From CAZENU01 sp965222125 (GTDB taxonomy: Bacteria; Chloroflexota; Dehalococcoidia; Lucifugimonadales; CAZENU01), in NCBI GenBank assembly GCA_965222125.1, contig CBDCTC010000006.1, forward strand, positions 930,001 to 994,000: DNA of 64,000 bases, given 5' to 3'. A program made the position numbers and the translations under genes. Positions 16,368 to 24,872 of this stretch are shown here, piece by piece. The stretch's first letter is position 1, and each line of letters opens with the position of its first letter. The notes under the pieces are model-generated. The model saw nothing but the letters and a program-made list of their open reading frames with translations, did no database searches and had not been told where the DNA came from.

Positions 16368-18146
16368 CTAGCGGCGGCCGAACTCTCGCTCGAGGCGCGC
16401 CGAGCTCATGTGGATCATCGTCGGACGACCGTGGGGGCACGTGTGCGGCTGCTCGCAGCCCTCGAGCTGGCGGCCCAGTTCCGTCATCTCCTCGGTAGTG
16501 AGCGTCTTTCCGGCCCTGATGGCGCCGTGGCAGGCGATGGAGTAGGCGGCGCGGTCCTCCCACGATTCGAAGCCGCCGCCCTCGGACATGAGGTCGAGAA
16601 CGTCGAGGAAGCTCCGGGCCGGGTCGCTCTGGCCGATCAGGACCGAGACGCCCCTGAGGATGTACGCGCTGCCTCCAAACGGCTCCACCTGGAACCCCAT
16701 TTGACGGACCAGCTCGCCGTGCGCTTCCAGCAGCTCGCTCTGGCGGTGGTCGAGCGCGATCGTGACGGGCTCCATGAGCCCCTGGACCTCCGGCGCGCCG
16801 GCGAGCGCCTCGGCCTTCACTCTCTCGAACAGCACCCGCTCGTGGGCGGCGTGCTGGTCGATCAGGTACACGCCGTCCGGGCCCTCCGCCGCGATGTACG
16901 TCGACTGCACCTGGCCCAGCACCCTCAGGCTAGGCAGCGCGGCCGAGGGCGCCAGCGACGGCGCGGCCAGGACGGGACCGGTACCGTGGTCCTCATGCCG
17001 TACGGGCTGGCCGGCCGCCGCCTGTGGCTCCGGCTCGCCGCCGACCGACGCGCCGGGAGGCCCTACCGGCCAGAACGAGTGCTCCACGGCCGGCTGCGCG
17101 GGGCTCGGGCGCGGGACCGAGGCGGCTCCCAGCTCCGGTACCGGCGAGTGGGCCGTCAGCGTCTGCCGGACCGCCTGCTGCAGCGCGGCGAACACGGAGC
17201 CCTCGTGCCTGAAACGGACCTCAGACTTGCCCGGATGCACGTTGACGTCGACGTCGACGTACGGCATGGCGACCTCCACGACCGCGACCGGGTACCGGCG
17301 CTCCGGAAGGAACCCGTGGTACGCCTCCTGCAGCGCGTAGCTGAGCATCCGGTTCTGGACCCAACGGCCGTTGACGAAGATCGTGACCTGGTTGCGGTTG
17401 GACCGTGAGACCGACCCCGGCGCGATCATCCCGGACACTCTCGGCGCGCGTCCGCCGTCCGGCGGCCCCGGCGAGGCGAGCTCCAGCATCGCCTCGGCTA
17501 CCGCCGCGCCGTAGACCGCCGCGACCGCCTCCCGGGCGTCGCCCGATCCGGTGCTGACGATCACCTCGGAGGCCTCGACCCGCATGCTGAACCGGACGGT
17601 CGGGTACGCGAGCGTGTACCGGGCCACGAGCGTCTGTGTCCTTCCGGCCTCGGCGGCCGCGGAGCGCAGGAACTTGCGCCGGACCGGCACGTTTCGGAAT
17701 AGCTGCCTGACGGTGACCGACGTCCCCGGCGCGGCGCCCTCAGGCGAATTGCCCACGACGCGCCCGTCGGACACCTCGATCCGGGTCCCTGAGGTCTCGG
17801 CGGGCGGACGTGTGACCATCGTCGCATGGGAGACGGCGCCGATGCTTGGGAGCGCCTCGCCCCTGAACCCGAGCGTCGCTATCGATCCCAGATCGGACGG
17901 GTCCACCAGCTTGCTCGTCGCGAAACGCTGGAAGGCCAGCTCGGCCTCGTCGCGGGCAATGCCCACGCCGTTGTCGACAACCCTGATCAGGTCCACGCCG
18001 CCCCCGCGGAGCTCGATCGATATCTCGGTCGCGCCGGCGTCCAAAGAGTTCTCGATCAACTCCTTGACGACGGACGCGGGGCGCTCGGTCACCTCGCCGG
18101 CGGCGATCATGGACGAGACGTCCGGCGGGAGCACGTGGATCGGCAT
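16368..18146 (-). CDS. mutL: DNA mismatch repair protein MutL
   Basis: MutL, 592 residues, couples mismatch recognition by MutS to strand cutting. The N-terminal GHKL ATPase has KELIENSLDAGA near 28-40, DNGVGI near 58 and GFRGEAL near 93. A Pro/Gly/Ala-rich linker joins it to the C-terminal dimerisation domain. That domain carries DQHAAHERVLFE near 430, the zinc/metal-dependent nicking motif, with ACHGAIRAG near 534 and CPHGRP near 568. It therefore belongs to the nuclease-active MutL type of bacteria without MutH. It converges on the sulfatase gene and diverges from the dehydratase gene. No mutS is in the window. Confidence 0.95.
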   Translation of the reverse strand: MPIHVLPPDVSSMIAAGEVTERPASVVKELIENSLDAGATEISIELRGGGVDLIRVVDNGVGIARDEAELAFQRFATSKLVDPSDLGSIATLGFRGEALPSIGAVSHATMVTRPPAETSGTRIEVSDGRVVGNSPEGAAPGTSVTVRQLFRNVPVRRKFLRSAAAEAGRTQTLVARYTLAYPTVRFSMRVEASEVIVSTGSGDAREAVAAVYGAAVAEAMLELASPGPPDGGRAPRVSGMIAPGSVSRSNRNQVTIFVNGRWVQNRMLSYALQEAYHGFLPERRYPVAVVEVAMPYVDVDVNVHPGKSEVRFRHEGSVFAALQQAVRQTLTAHSPVPELGAASVPRPSPAQPAVEHSFWPVGPPGASVGGEPEPQAAAGQPVRHEDHGTGPVLAAPSLAPSAALPSLRVLGQVQSTYIAAEGPDGVYLIDQHAAHERVLFERVKAEALAGAPEVQGLMEPVTIALDHRQSELLEAHGELVRQMGFQVEPFGGSAYILRGVSVLIGQSDPARSFLDVLDLMSEGGGFESWEDRAAYSIACHGAIRAGKTLTTEEMTELGRQLEGCEQPHTCPHGRPTMIHMSSARLEREFGRR

Positions 18147-18329
18147 GAGAGGTCGCTACCGTTGGCGGTGTACGGGCATTGGGGGAGGACACGCTCGTGA
18201 GGCGGCGGGCATCCGTATGCTATGGTAGCAGTTGCGCTAATGGCGGGCCACGGCCCGGTTTTCGACGGGCACGGGACGGCTCGGAGGCACGGTCGGGGAG
18301 CGCTCGATCCGCGGATCCAGGAGGACGAA

Positions 18330-19298
18330 TTGACGGAACGGCCTACCCTGGGCGACGTGCTGGACGCGCGCCGGCGCATAGAACCCCACATCGTACGCAC
18401 TCCGCTGCACCACTACCCGGCCCTCGACGAGCTCGTGGGCGCCAGGGTCTACGTCAAACACGAGAACCACCAGGCGCTCGGCGCGTTCAAGATGCGGGGG
18501 GCGCTCAACGTCTTCTCGATGCTCAGCCCCGAAGAGAAGCAGGCCGGCGTCGTAGTGGCCTCTACCGGAAACTTCGGACAGGGTGTGGCCCACGCCGCGC
18601 GGACCTACGGGGTGCAGGCCAACGTCGTCGTGCCCGTGGACGCCAACCCCAACAAGGTCAGGTCGATGCGTCAGCTCGGCGCGAATCTGATCTTCCACGG
18701 GGCGAAGTTCGACGACTCGCTGGCGCACGCCGAGCGGCTCTCCAGGGAGGAGGGGCTCCGGTTCATCCACTCGGCCAACGAATGGGGCCTGGTCCCCGGC
18801 GCGGCCACCTATTCGCTCGAGATCATGGAGGACCTGCCCGAGACGGACGTGATCATAGTCCCGGTCGGGGGCGGCAGCGGGGTGTGCGGGGCCTGCATCG
18901 TGGCCAAAGCCGTGCGGCCCGGCGTGCGCGTCGTCGGAGTGCAGGCAGCGGCCGCGCCGGGGGCGTACCTCTCCTGGAAGGAAGGCCGCATCGTTGAGGC
19001 GAAAGTCGAGACCGAGGCCGAGGGCCTGGCGACCAGAGCCGGCTACGAGCTGACTCAACGGATCATGCGCGAGATGCTCGACGACTTCGTACTGGTCGAG
19101 GAGCGCGAGATCGACGACGCGATTCGCCTGCACGTCGAGCACACCCACAGCCTTCCCGAGCACGCGGGCGCGTCTCCGCTCGCCGCCGCGCTCAAGATCA
19201 GGGACTCGCTGGCCGGCAAGAACGTCGTGCTCGTGATGAGCGGCGGCAACATCACCGTGAGCCAGCTCAAAGCCTCTCTGGCCCATGCCGGGGCGTAG
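18330..19298 (+). CDS. threonine/serine dehydratase, PLP-dependent, catalytic domain only
   Basis: Fold-type II PLP enzyme that deaminates threonine (or serine) to the 2-oxo acid. The Schiff-base lysine is K54 in AFKMRGALN, the phosphate-binding glycine loop is GGGSGV near 180, and SGGNIT closes the core. At 322 residues it has no C-terminal ACT regulatory domain, so it resembles the short catabolic (TdcB) or serine/threonine ammonia-lyase type rather than feedback-inhibited IlvA. I place the start at a TTG (18330) because AGGAGG sits at 18319-18324 and the product then starts MTERPTLGDV. An in-frame ATG at 18222 would add 36 residues without homology-like character. It overlaps the TPR gene by 14 bases. 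Confidence 0.87.
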   Translation: MTERPTLGDVLDARRRIEPHIVRTPLHHYPALDELVGARVYVKHENHQALGAFKMRGALNVFSMLSPEEKQAGVVVASTGNFGQGVAHAARTYGVQANVVVPVDANPNKVRSMRQLGANLIFHGAKFDDSLAHAERLSREEGLRFIHSANEWGLVPGAATYSLEIMEDLPETDVIIVPVGGGSGVCGACIVAKAVRPGVRVVGVQAAAAPGAYLSWKEGRIVEAKVETEAEGLATRAGYELTQRIMREMLDDFVLVEEREIDDAIRLHVEHTHSLPEHAGASPLAAALKIRDSLAGKNVVLVMSGGNITVSQLKASLAHAGA

Positions 19299-20256
19299 CC
19301 GATTCGGGCGGCCCCCGCTGGCCGGGAGGCTGATCGCCGCCGGTCTGCTGGCGCTGCTCGCCTGCGGCCTCTCCGCGTGCGGCGGGGAGACCGAGGCCGA
19401 GGAGCGCTATCGGATCGGCGTCGAGCACATGGAGGCCGGCCGCTACGTCGAGGCCGCCTCGGAGTTCGGCAACGCGATGAACCTCGACCCGACCAACGCC
19501 CTCGCCTTCAACGCCCGCGGCGAGGCGTACTGGCAGATGGGCAACTCCGCGGGAGCGCTTCAGCACTACGATGCGGCGATCCGGATAGACCCGGAGCTGG
19601 CGGTCGCGTACCACAACAGGGCCACCGTCATCAGGAGTGTCGGCGAGTTGGACAACGCGCTCATCGGCTACGAGGAGGCCCTGCGTCTCGACCCCGATCT
19701 GGCCCGCGCCTACGTCGGACGGGGCCAGATACACATCGTCAACGGCGACATCCCGGCGGCCCTACGGGACTTCGGCGCCGCCATCGAACGGGACCCGGAG
19801 AGCTTCGACGCGCTCAACGGCCGCGGAACCGCCTACGCCAACCTCGGCCGCTACGAGGAGGCCGTGGCCGACTTCGACAAGGCCATCAGGATAGACCCGA
19901 AAGTCGCCGCGACCCGGTACAACCGGGGCGTGGCTCTCGTCTCTCTCGGCCGGCATCTGCGCGCCCTGGACGACTTCGACGAGGCCATCAGACTGGACAA
20001 GGAGTACGCGGCCGCCTACGTCAACCGCGGCGTGCTGTTCGGCGGCCTGAGCCAGTTCGACCGCGCCCTCGAGAACTTCGCCACCGCAATCGAGCTCGAC
20101 CCCGAGGACGCCGCCGCCCACGGCAACCGGGCGCTCCTGCTGACGAGAATGGGGCGCGACGACGAGGCGGCGCAGGCCTTGGACCGCGCCGTCGAGCTCG
20201 GCGCCGACCGCGAGGACATGGAGCAGCGGGTCGAGGACGTCAAAGCCGCCCAGTAG
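19285..20256 (+). CDS. TPR-repeat lipoprotein
   Basis: Predicted lipoprotein of 323 residues. The N-terminus is a signal peptide with lipobox LSAC, so Cys32 would be lipidated and the protein anchored on the outer face of the membrane. The rest is about eight tetratricopeptide repeats of 34 residues, with the usual A/Y/G/L-D-P spacing (for example YEEAVADFDKAIRIDP), running to the end. TPR arrays bind other proteins or peptides, so this is likely an adaptor or assembly factor; there is no catalytic domain. It overlaps the dehydratase gene by 14 bases and ends 9 bases from the convergent pyrD stop. Confidence 0.85.
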   Translation: MPGRSRFGRPPLAGRLIAAGLLALLACGLSACGGETEAEERYRIGVEHMEAGRYVEAASEFGNAMNLDPTNALAFNARGEAYWQMGNSAGALQHYDAAIRIDPELAVAYHNRATVIRSVGELDNALIGYEEALRLDPDLARAYVGRGQIHIVNGDIPAALRDFGAAIERDPESFDALNGRGTAYANLGRYEEAVADFDKAIRIDPKVAATRYNRGVALVSLGRHLRALDDFDEAIRLDKEYAAAYVNRGVLFGGLSQFDRALENFATAIELDPEDAAAHGNRALLLTRMGRDDEAAQALDRAVELGADREDMEQRVEDVKAAQ

Positions 20257-20265
20257 CAACCTTCC

Positions 20266-21357
20266 TCACGCGCGCAGGCCGGGTGTCCCAGGCTCGATGG
20301 CGTACATGAACGCGTCGACGCCCTCCCGGTCCATGATCTTCAACAGCTCCTGGCTGATCATCCTGGCGATGCCGGGCCCCCTGTAGACCATTCCGGTGAA
20401 GAGCTGCACCGTCGTCGCCCCGGCCTTGAGTGCGCGCCACGCGTCCTCCCCGGAGAAGATGCCGCCGCACGCGTTGATCGCCACGCCGTTCCCCGCCTCG
20501 CTTCGAACGTCCGCGACCATCGCGAGCATGTTCTCGAACACCCCGCGCCCGCTGAGGCCGCCGGCGCCGGTCGACAGTCTGTCGTCCGCCGTGGGCCGGG
20601 TGTTGGCGACCGTCAGCGCGTCGACGCCGCCGTCGACGGATACGCGGGCCAGCGCCGCGAGTCGCTCTCGTTCCTCGCCCGGCACGCTGCCGTCGTCCCC
20701 GGACACGCCGCACCAGGGGAGCTTCACCAGCAGCGGCTTCTGCCGTCCGTCGTTTATCTCGCCTATGAGACGGCCAAGCGCCTCGGGCTCCTGGAACATC
20801 TTCAGCCCGCTCGTATTGGGCGAGCTGATGTTCAGCTCGATCGCGTCGGCCAGCGGCTCCAGCCGCCGGTGGCACCGCACGAACTCTTCCACGGTGGTCC
20901 CGGCGACGCTGACGATCAGCAGGGTGCTCCCGGCCGCATCTCTCGAACGCTCCAGGGCGGCCGCCGCGGCCTCGAGGCCGGCGCCCGGAAAGCCGAGCGC
21001 GTTCAGCAGCGACTGCTCCTTCGGCAGCCGGAGCAGCCGGGGCGCGTCGTTGCCCGGCCTGGCTGTCTCCGTGACCGTCCCAACGGTCAGGTACCCGAAG
21101 CCAAGACGGGACAGCCCACCGACCATGTCGCAGTTCTTGTCGTAGCCGGCCGCCAGTCCCACCGGGTTCTCCAGCGTGACCCCGCACAGCTCGACGAAGA
21201 GCCGTCCGCTGTGCATCTTCAGCACCGATCCTAGGACCCTGGACGGCACCCGCCGGGCCAGGAAAAAGTCGGCCACCGCCTGCGCGCGCTCCGGAGGCAG
21301 CCGGAAGAGCAGCGGCCTCAGGATCCACCGGTATCCGTTGTCCATGGCGCCTGGCAT
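20266..21357 (-). CDS. pyrD: quinone-dependent dihydroorotate dehydrogenase (class 2)
   Basis: Oxidises dihydroorotate to orotate in pyrimidine synthesis and passes electrons to quinone. The 363 residues and the N-terminal helical extension (LRPLLFRLPPERAQAVADFFL) are typical of the membrane-associated class 2 enzyme. NISSPNTSGL near 174 carries the catalytic Ser that distinguishes this class from the Cys of class 1. GLAAGYDKN and the C-terminal FMN phosphate loop INACGGIFSGEDAW are both present. ATG 21357 is used; another ATG lies four codons in. GGGAGG upstream could serve either. No other pyr gene is adjacent. Confidence 0.93.
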   Translation of the reverse strand: MPGAMDNGYRWILRPLLFRLPPERAQAVADFFLARRVPSRVLGSVLKMHSGRLFVELCGVTLENPVGLAAGYDKNCDMVGGLSRLGFGYLTVGTVTETARPGNDAPRLLRLPKEQSLLNALGFPGAGLEAAAAALERSRDAAGSTLLIVSVAGTTVEEFVRCHRRLEPLADAIELNISSPNTSGLKMFQEPEALGRLIGEINDGRQKPLLVKLPWCGVSGDDGSVPGEERERLAALARVSVDGGVDALTVANTRPTADDRLSTGAGGLSGRGVFENMLAMVADVRSEAGNGVAINACGGIFSGEDAWRALKAGATTVQLFTGMVYRGPGIARMISQELLKIMDREGVDAFMYAIEPGTPGLRA

Positions 21358-21473
21358 CGTCGTCGATACGCCTCCCTACGATCAGTATAGCGCGGCGGAG
21401 AAGGCTGTTGCCCGGCGCGGTCCGTCTCTACGGCGTATAATGGGCCGAGACCGGGCCGCACGGTCGGCACGAT

Positions 21474-22238
21474 ATGGACTTGACCTTCGACAGAGGCAGC
21501 AGACAGGAGCCGAAGGGCCACGCGCTGCTCTATTTCAGGAACAGGTCCAACGCCCAGGAGGTGTGGGCGACCTACGTGGTCATACTTCCCATCACCGTGG
21601 ACATCTCCAAGTACGTGCCCCCGTTCCTGATGAACCAGGTCGGCGAGATCGGCCCGAAGGACCTGTCCGCCTTCGCGTTTCCGCCCACTCCGGAGCAGGT
21701 CGAGAGCTACGACCTCCTCGACTCCCTTGCCCAGCAGCGGGACGATGACATCCTCTTCGCCGGGAACATCGACCCCAACGACGTCGCCCAGGGCATGACG
21801 TCGATCAACGAGGCGGTGCAGGAGTACGCCGAGATGTACGGCCTGCACGCGCCCGCCCTCGGCGCCCCCCAGGAAGAGCAGGACGACGAGGAAGAAGGGG
21901 ACGGCGTCAGGGACGTCCTCTACGGGCTCATGAGCGAGGGCGACAAGCTGGAAGAGCTCACCAAGATGGTCAGCAAGCTCCGGTTCGCCGTCGAGGGCTC
22001 CGACTCGCGTCAGGTCGAGGAGGCCGAGCAGGACATTCGTCTGCTCGCCCGCCACTTCCCGGATAATCACAACATCCCTCGCCTGGTTCGGGCCGCCAAG
22101 TCCGACGACCGGCTCAGCGCGGAGCTTGCGGACCTGTACCTGCGGCGCTGCTACTTCCTCGTGCACGAGGAATACGCGAGGCTCGCGGAGGTCGAGCGCC
22201 GCCTCACGGAGCTCGAAGGCGGCCAGCCCGCGGGATAG
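21474..22238 (+). CDS. unrecognised soluble protein, 254 residues
   Basis: No family is recognised. The first 80 residues look like a compact beta-rich domain (HALLYFRNRSN, VWATYVVILPITVDISKYVPPFL). A highly acidic linker follows (EEQDDEEEGDG near 139-149), then a long helical C-terminal half with regular heptad-like Leu and Glu residues, ending in AELADLYLRRCYFLVHEEYARLAEVERRLTEL (split here at VH). No signal peptide or membrane span is seen. A TATAAT at 21436-21441 lies in a suitable position upstream. It is divergent from pyrD. Its good codon use and clear start indicate a genuine gene. Confidence 0.7.
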   Translation: MDLTFDRGSRQEPKGHALLYFRNRSNAQEVWATYVVILPITVDISKYVPPFLMNQVGEIGPKDLSAFAFPPTPEQVESYDLLDSLAQQRDDDILFAGNIDPNDVAQGMTSINEAVQEYAEMYGLHAPALGAPQEEQDDEEEGDGVRDVLYGLMSEGDKLEELTKMVSKLRFAVEGSDSRQVEEAEQDIRLLARHFPDNHNIPRLVRAAKSDDRLSAELADLYLRRCYFLVHEEYARLAEVERRLTELEGGQPAG

Positions 22239-22390
22239 CACCCCGGTCGAGGCGCCGGCTCATCCCACCGGCTGCCCGTACCGCCGAGGAGTGACAGGTT
22301 CTACGACCGGATCGCCAAGACTAGACTCAACGTGTTTCGATCGGGCGTCCAGCAGGCGGGCTGGGGCAGGTCATATGTATCAAAGGGGCG

Positions 22391-22792
22391 CTAATCCAGC
22401 TTGGCTGGATGAACTCGGACACTCGACAGTTCACTCTCGGAAACGACATTGTAGTGTCTCGCGTTCGAACTAGCTAATTTGTCGATCATTTTGGGCAACG
22501 CACAGGAGATTATCCTGAGCTGCTCTCGTCCCGTCATTTGCCCTCGGGGTCTGCGGATCCACAACGTGTGGACCCCGCTTGCTCGTAGCTTAGCCTTGTG
22601 CTGTTTCCTGGCACGGTCATCGGCGTTGATCCATAGCGCGTCATTGGCCTCACGCCAATCGATAATCTCTGGGTCAGTGACTCCGCGCCTTCGAAACACG
22701 GATACAACATCGTTAATTCTGTATCCGACTAAACGTAGCGCCTCAGCGACTCGAGGCACTAACGATTCGTCAAGTAGGAACTGCTGGGTCAT
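22391..22792 (-). CDS. PIN-like toxin of a DUF433/DUF5615-type toxin-antitoxin pair
   Basis: Protein of 133 residues beginning MTQQFLLDESLVPRVAEAL, the usual start of the DUF5615 PIN-like family in which the early Asp is a metal ligand. It continues with VFRRRGVTDPEIIDW and ALWINADD, a second acidic site. PIN-like proteins of this kind are predicted RNases. The ATG at 22792 overlaps the TGA of the upstream antitoxin gene as ATGA, which is typical of such pairs; an earlier ATG in frame (22816) is less likely. GC content is visibly below that of the neighbouring genes, suggesting transfer as a cassette. The C-terminal 40 residues are longer than in many members and have no obvious role. Confidence 0.75.
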   Translation of the reverse strand: MTQQFLLDESLVPRVAEALRLVGYRINDVVSVFRRRGVTDPEIIDWREANDALWINADDRARKQHKAKLRASGVHTLWIRRPRGQMTGREQLRIISCALPKMIDKLASSNARHYNVVSESELSSVRVHPAKLD

Positions 22793-23457
22793 GTAGCTTG
22801 GAGACGTGTTTCCCACTCACAAGCTGCGTTCACGTCGTCTGAGGAGATCCCATACGCTGCAGCAAGCCAATCAACAGAGTCCCCTGCCTCGACCATCCCC
22901 GAGATTGTCCTGGTCGGAATACGTGTCCCCTTAATGCAGGGTGCACCAAACTGAATTCGCGGCTGGAGAACAACTCCGTCAACCGGTTCCCAAGACGTGG
23001 CTACATGGGTGTCGTTGTCAAACTCGAGGCCGTGTATCGGAATCAAGTATTCCTTCAGCATTCCGAGGGCCATTTGTCCATGTCGACTGGCAGATATCAA
23101 CCGTTCCGTCCAGTCGACGAATATCTGTCCTTGCCCCGTCCACATGTACTCCGTGGCGAATGGACATTGTGCGCCAACCACGTCCTGCAACCATTTTCTG
23201 GTCCGATGTATCTCCATCCAGCCTACGCCGGCCGCACGTAGGGAGGCAATGACGCGCATCGATATGAGATCCTCGAAATCAATCACCATCTCCACCCCGT
23301 GAACCTGCACTAGGTCGCGCGATGCGACACCACGTCGGATCCAATTGAGCAGTCTGGTGGAACTCACGGCGTATATCACACTGCCGTATGGGACGGCCTT
23401 GAGGTATCTGGCCGCTTCAGGCACGTCATAGATGCCGCGAAAGTCAGATAGGGCCAT
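22789..23457 (-). CDS. DUF433 domain antitoxin
   Basis: Protein of 222 residues whose last 70 residues are a DUF433 domain (RIQFGAPCIKGTRIPTRTIS, then MVEAGDSVDWLAAAYGISSDDV), a helix-turn-helix-type DNA-binding antitoxin found with DUF5615 toxins (VapBC45 type). The N-terminal part (YDVPEAARYLKAVP ... RLLNWIRRG) also looks like a MerR-like helix-turn-helix, so the protein may contact DNA at two points. That is longer than the minimal DUF433 antitoxin of about 75 residues. It would neutralise the adjacent toxin and repress its own promoter; two tandem AGTGTACATC repeats lie about 100 bases upstream. Confidence 0.72.
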   Translation of the reverse strand: MALSDFRGIYDVPEAARYLKAVPYGSVIYAVSSTRLLNWIRRGVASRDLVQVHGVEMVIDFEDLISMRVIASLRAAGVGWMEIHRTRKWLQDVVGAQCPFATEYMWTGQGQIFVDWTERLISASRHGQMALGMLKEYLIPIHGLEFDNDTHVATSWEPVDGVVLQPRIQFGAPCIKGTRIPTRTISGMVEAGDSVDWLAAAYGISSDDVNAACEWETRLQAT

Positions 23458-23558
23458 ACACTACCTCTTCCTGTGAGACCATCGGTTAGAGCCCTTGGAC
23501 CACGATACTGAACAGGCGCAAGGGTCATGCCAGCACCACGGCCTCCAATTCGGCGCGC

Positions 23559-23581
23559 AGTGTACATCGATAGTGTACATC
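23559..23581 (-). promoter_or_regulatory. tandem operator-like repeats upstream of the toxin-antitoxin operon
   Basis: Two perfect 10-base direct repeats AGTGTACATC (23559-23568 and 23572-23581), 13 bases apart. Read on the minus strand each contains TACACT, a possible -10 hexamer for the antitoxin gene. The spacing of just over one helical turn suits paired binding of a dimeric repressor, most simply the DUF433 antitoxin. Confidence 0.45.
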
Positions 23582-23629
23582 CGTCACGCAGCCCAGTCGA
23601 TCCCAATCCCCCACCTCCCAACCTCCGTC

Positions 23630-23649
23630 ATTCCCACGAACGCGGGAAT
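23630..23649. repeat. REP-like palindrome
   Basis: ATTCCCACG and CGCGGGAAT form a 9-base stem with one mismatch and a 2-base loop, directly preceded by CGTC. It closely resembles the very common interspersed palindrome with the core ATTCCCGCG found between genes in many bacteria. No gene lies between 23458 and 23871. Confidence 0.6.
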
Positions 23650-23871
23650 GCATCCCCGACAAGGTGCGCCACCATGACACCGGAAGCAGTCCGTCACGCC
23701 GGCCGGCCCAAACAGGTGGGGAATCTGGGACGGCAGCCCGCGGGATAGGTCCCAGCGCCCCCGCCTTCCGCGGCGATTCCCTTGCCGCTTCCGGCCCCGC
23801 GCGGTAGGATTGTACGCCACCGACCGGTCAGGCAACGTCGTCACAACGTCACCCGTGAACGGAGGCAAGCC

Positions 23872-24672
23872 ATGAACAACCTTCGCATCTGCGCAGCCAC
23901 GGCGATCGCCCTGCTGGCCCTGTCTCTCATGGCGGCCGCGTGCTCGAGCGACACCGCGGAGGAGGCGGCGCAAGCCCCCGCCGGGGACGGAGACGGCGCC
24001 CAGGCAGCGTCGGACGCCGGCGGGACGGGCAAGATGCTGGACACGCCGGAGTACAAGGTCTCCCAGGAATTTCCTCTGACCATGGAGGTGAGCAGCAGCG
24101 TCTTCTCCAGAATCAGGCGCATGCCGATCGAGTTCACCTGCGCGGAGAACTACTGGTACCCGGAGGCGGGCTTCGAGCCCAGGTACGGCGAGGACAAGTC
24201 GCCGCCGCTCGCCTGGGCGAACGCGCCTGAGGGCACCCAGAGCTTCGCCATCATCGTGGACGACCCGGACGCGGTGGAGTACGAACCGGGCATAGTGTCG
24301 CCGCGGGTGCACTGGGTTATCTGGAACATACCGGCCGACGTCGCCGAGCTGGCCGAGCACGTGGCGACCACCACCGATGTGGCGGCCATCGGTCCCAACA
24401 CCCGACAGGGGATCAACGACTACGAGAACGTGGGCTGGAGCGGACCGTGTCCCCTGCCCAACGTCATCTCCATCTTCCAGCGCGACGACTACATGAAGAC
24501 GAAGAAGACCCAGTACCCCCACGGCTACGTGTTCACCATCTACGCGCTGGACGCCGAGCTCGACCTCGCCGCCGGCGCCAACAAGAACGACCTGCTGGCC
24601 GCCTTGGACGGCCACATACTCGCCGCCGGGCAGCTCACGGGCGAGTACATCAACAAGAAGCTGTACAAGTGA
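23872..24672 (+). CDS. PEBP family (YbhB/YbcL-like) lipoprotein
   Basis: Phosphatidylethanolamine-binding-protein family member, 266 residues. The N-terminus is a lipoprotein signal (ALLALSLMAAAC), followed by a low-complexity Ala/Gly/Asp linker, so the fold would be held outside the membrane by a lipid. The PEBP core has SPPLAWANAPEGTQSF, IIVDDPDA, HWVIWNIP and a GPCPLP loop near the ligand pocket. Bacterial members of this family have no firmly known substrate; kinase or protease inhibition is suggested for some. The start is ATG 23872 with GGAGG at 23861-23865. It stands alone, with about 200 bases of empty sequence on the downstream side. Confidence 0.82.
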   Translation: MNNLRICAATAIALLALSLMAAACSSDTAEEAAQAPAGDGDGAQAASDAGGTGKMLDTPEYKVSQEFPLTMEVSSSVFSRIRRMPIEFTCAENYWYPEAGFEPRYGEDKSPPLAWANAPEGTQSFAIIVDDPDAVEYEPGIVSPRVHWVIWNIPADVAELAEHVATTTDVAAIGPNTRQGINDYENVGWSGPCPLPNVISIFQRDDYMKTKKTQYPHGYVFTIYALDAELDLAAGANKNDLLAALDGHILAAGQLTGEYINKKLYK

Positions 24673-24872
24673 TCCCGGCTGGGGGCTCATAGCCCCGAGC
24701 TACGAGGCATCAGGCCGTCGTCAGTATCGGGAACCTGGTCCCAAACGATGGCCTTGCCTCACATCACGCGCCAGTAGACGGAGCCCTTGAAATGAGGGTA
24801 GCCCGGATTGGAAACACCCTCTGAGCTGGACTACGTTAGACTCTCCCAGTCTCGCTCGAGGAGCTCGACCCA

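Noticed and set aside
22440..22480. tRNA-like T-loop sequence (GTTCGAACT)
   Set aside because: It lies inside the toxin reading frame and no matching acceptor or anticodon arms can be found nearby.
23559..23581. Two direct repeats as a possible CRISPR remnant
   Set aside because: Only two 10-base units with a 3-base gap, far too short for repeat-spacer architecture; an operator is more likely.
24683..24702. Terminator after the PEBP gene
   Set aside because: There is a GGGGCT/AGCCCC hairpin but no T tract follows it on either strand.
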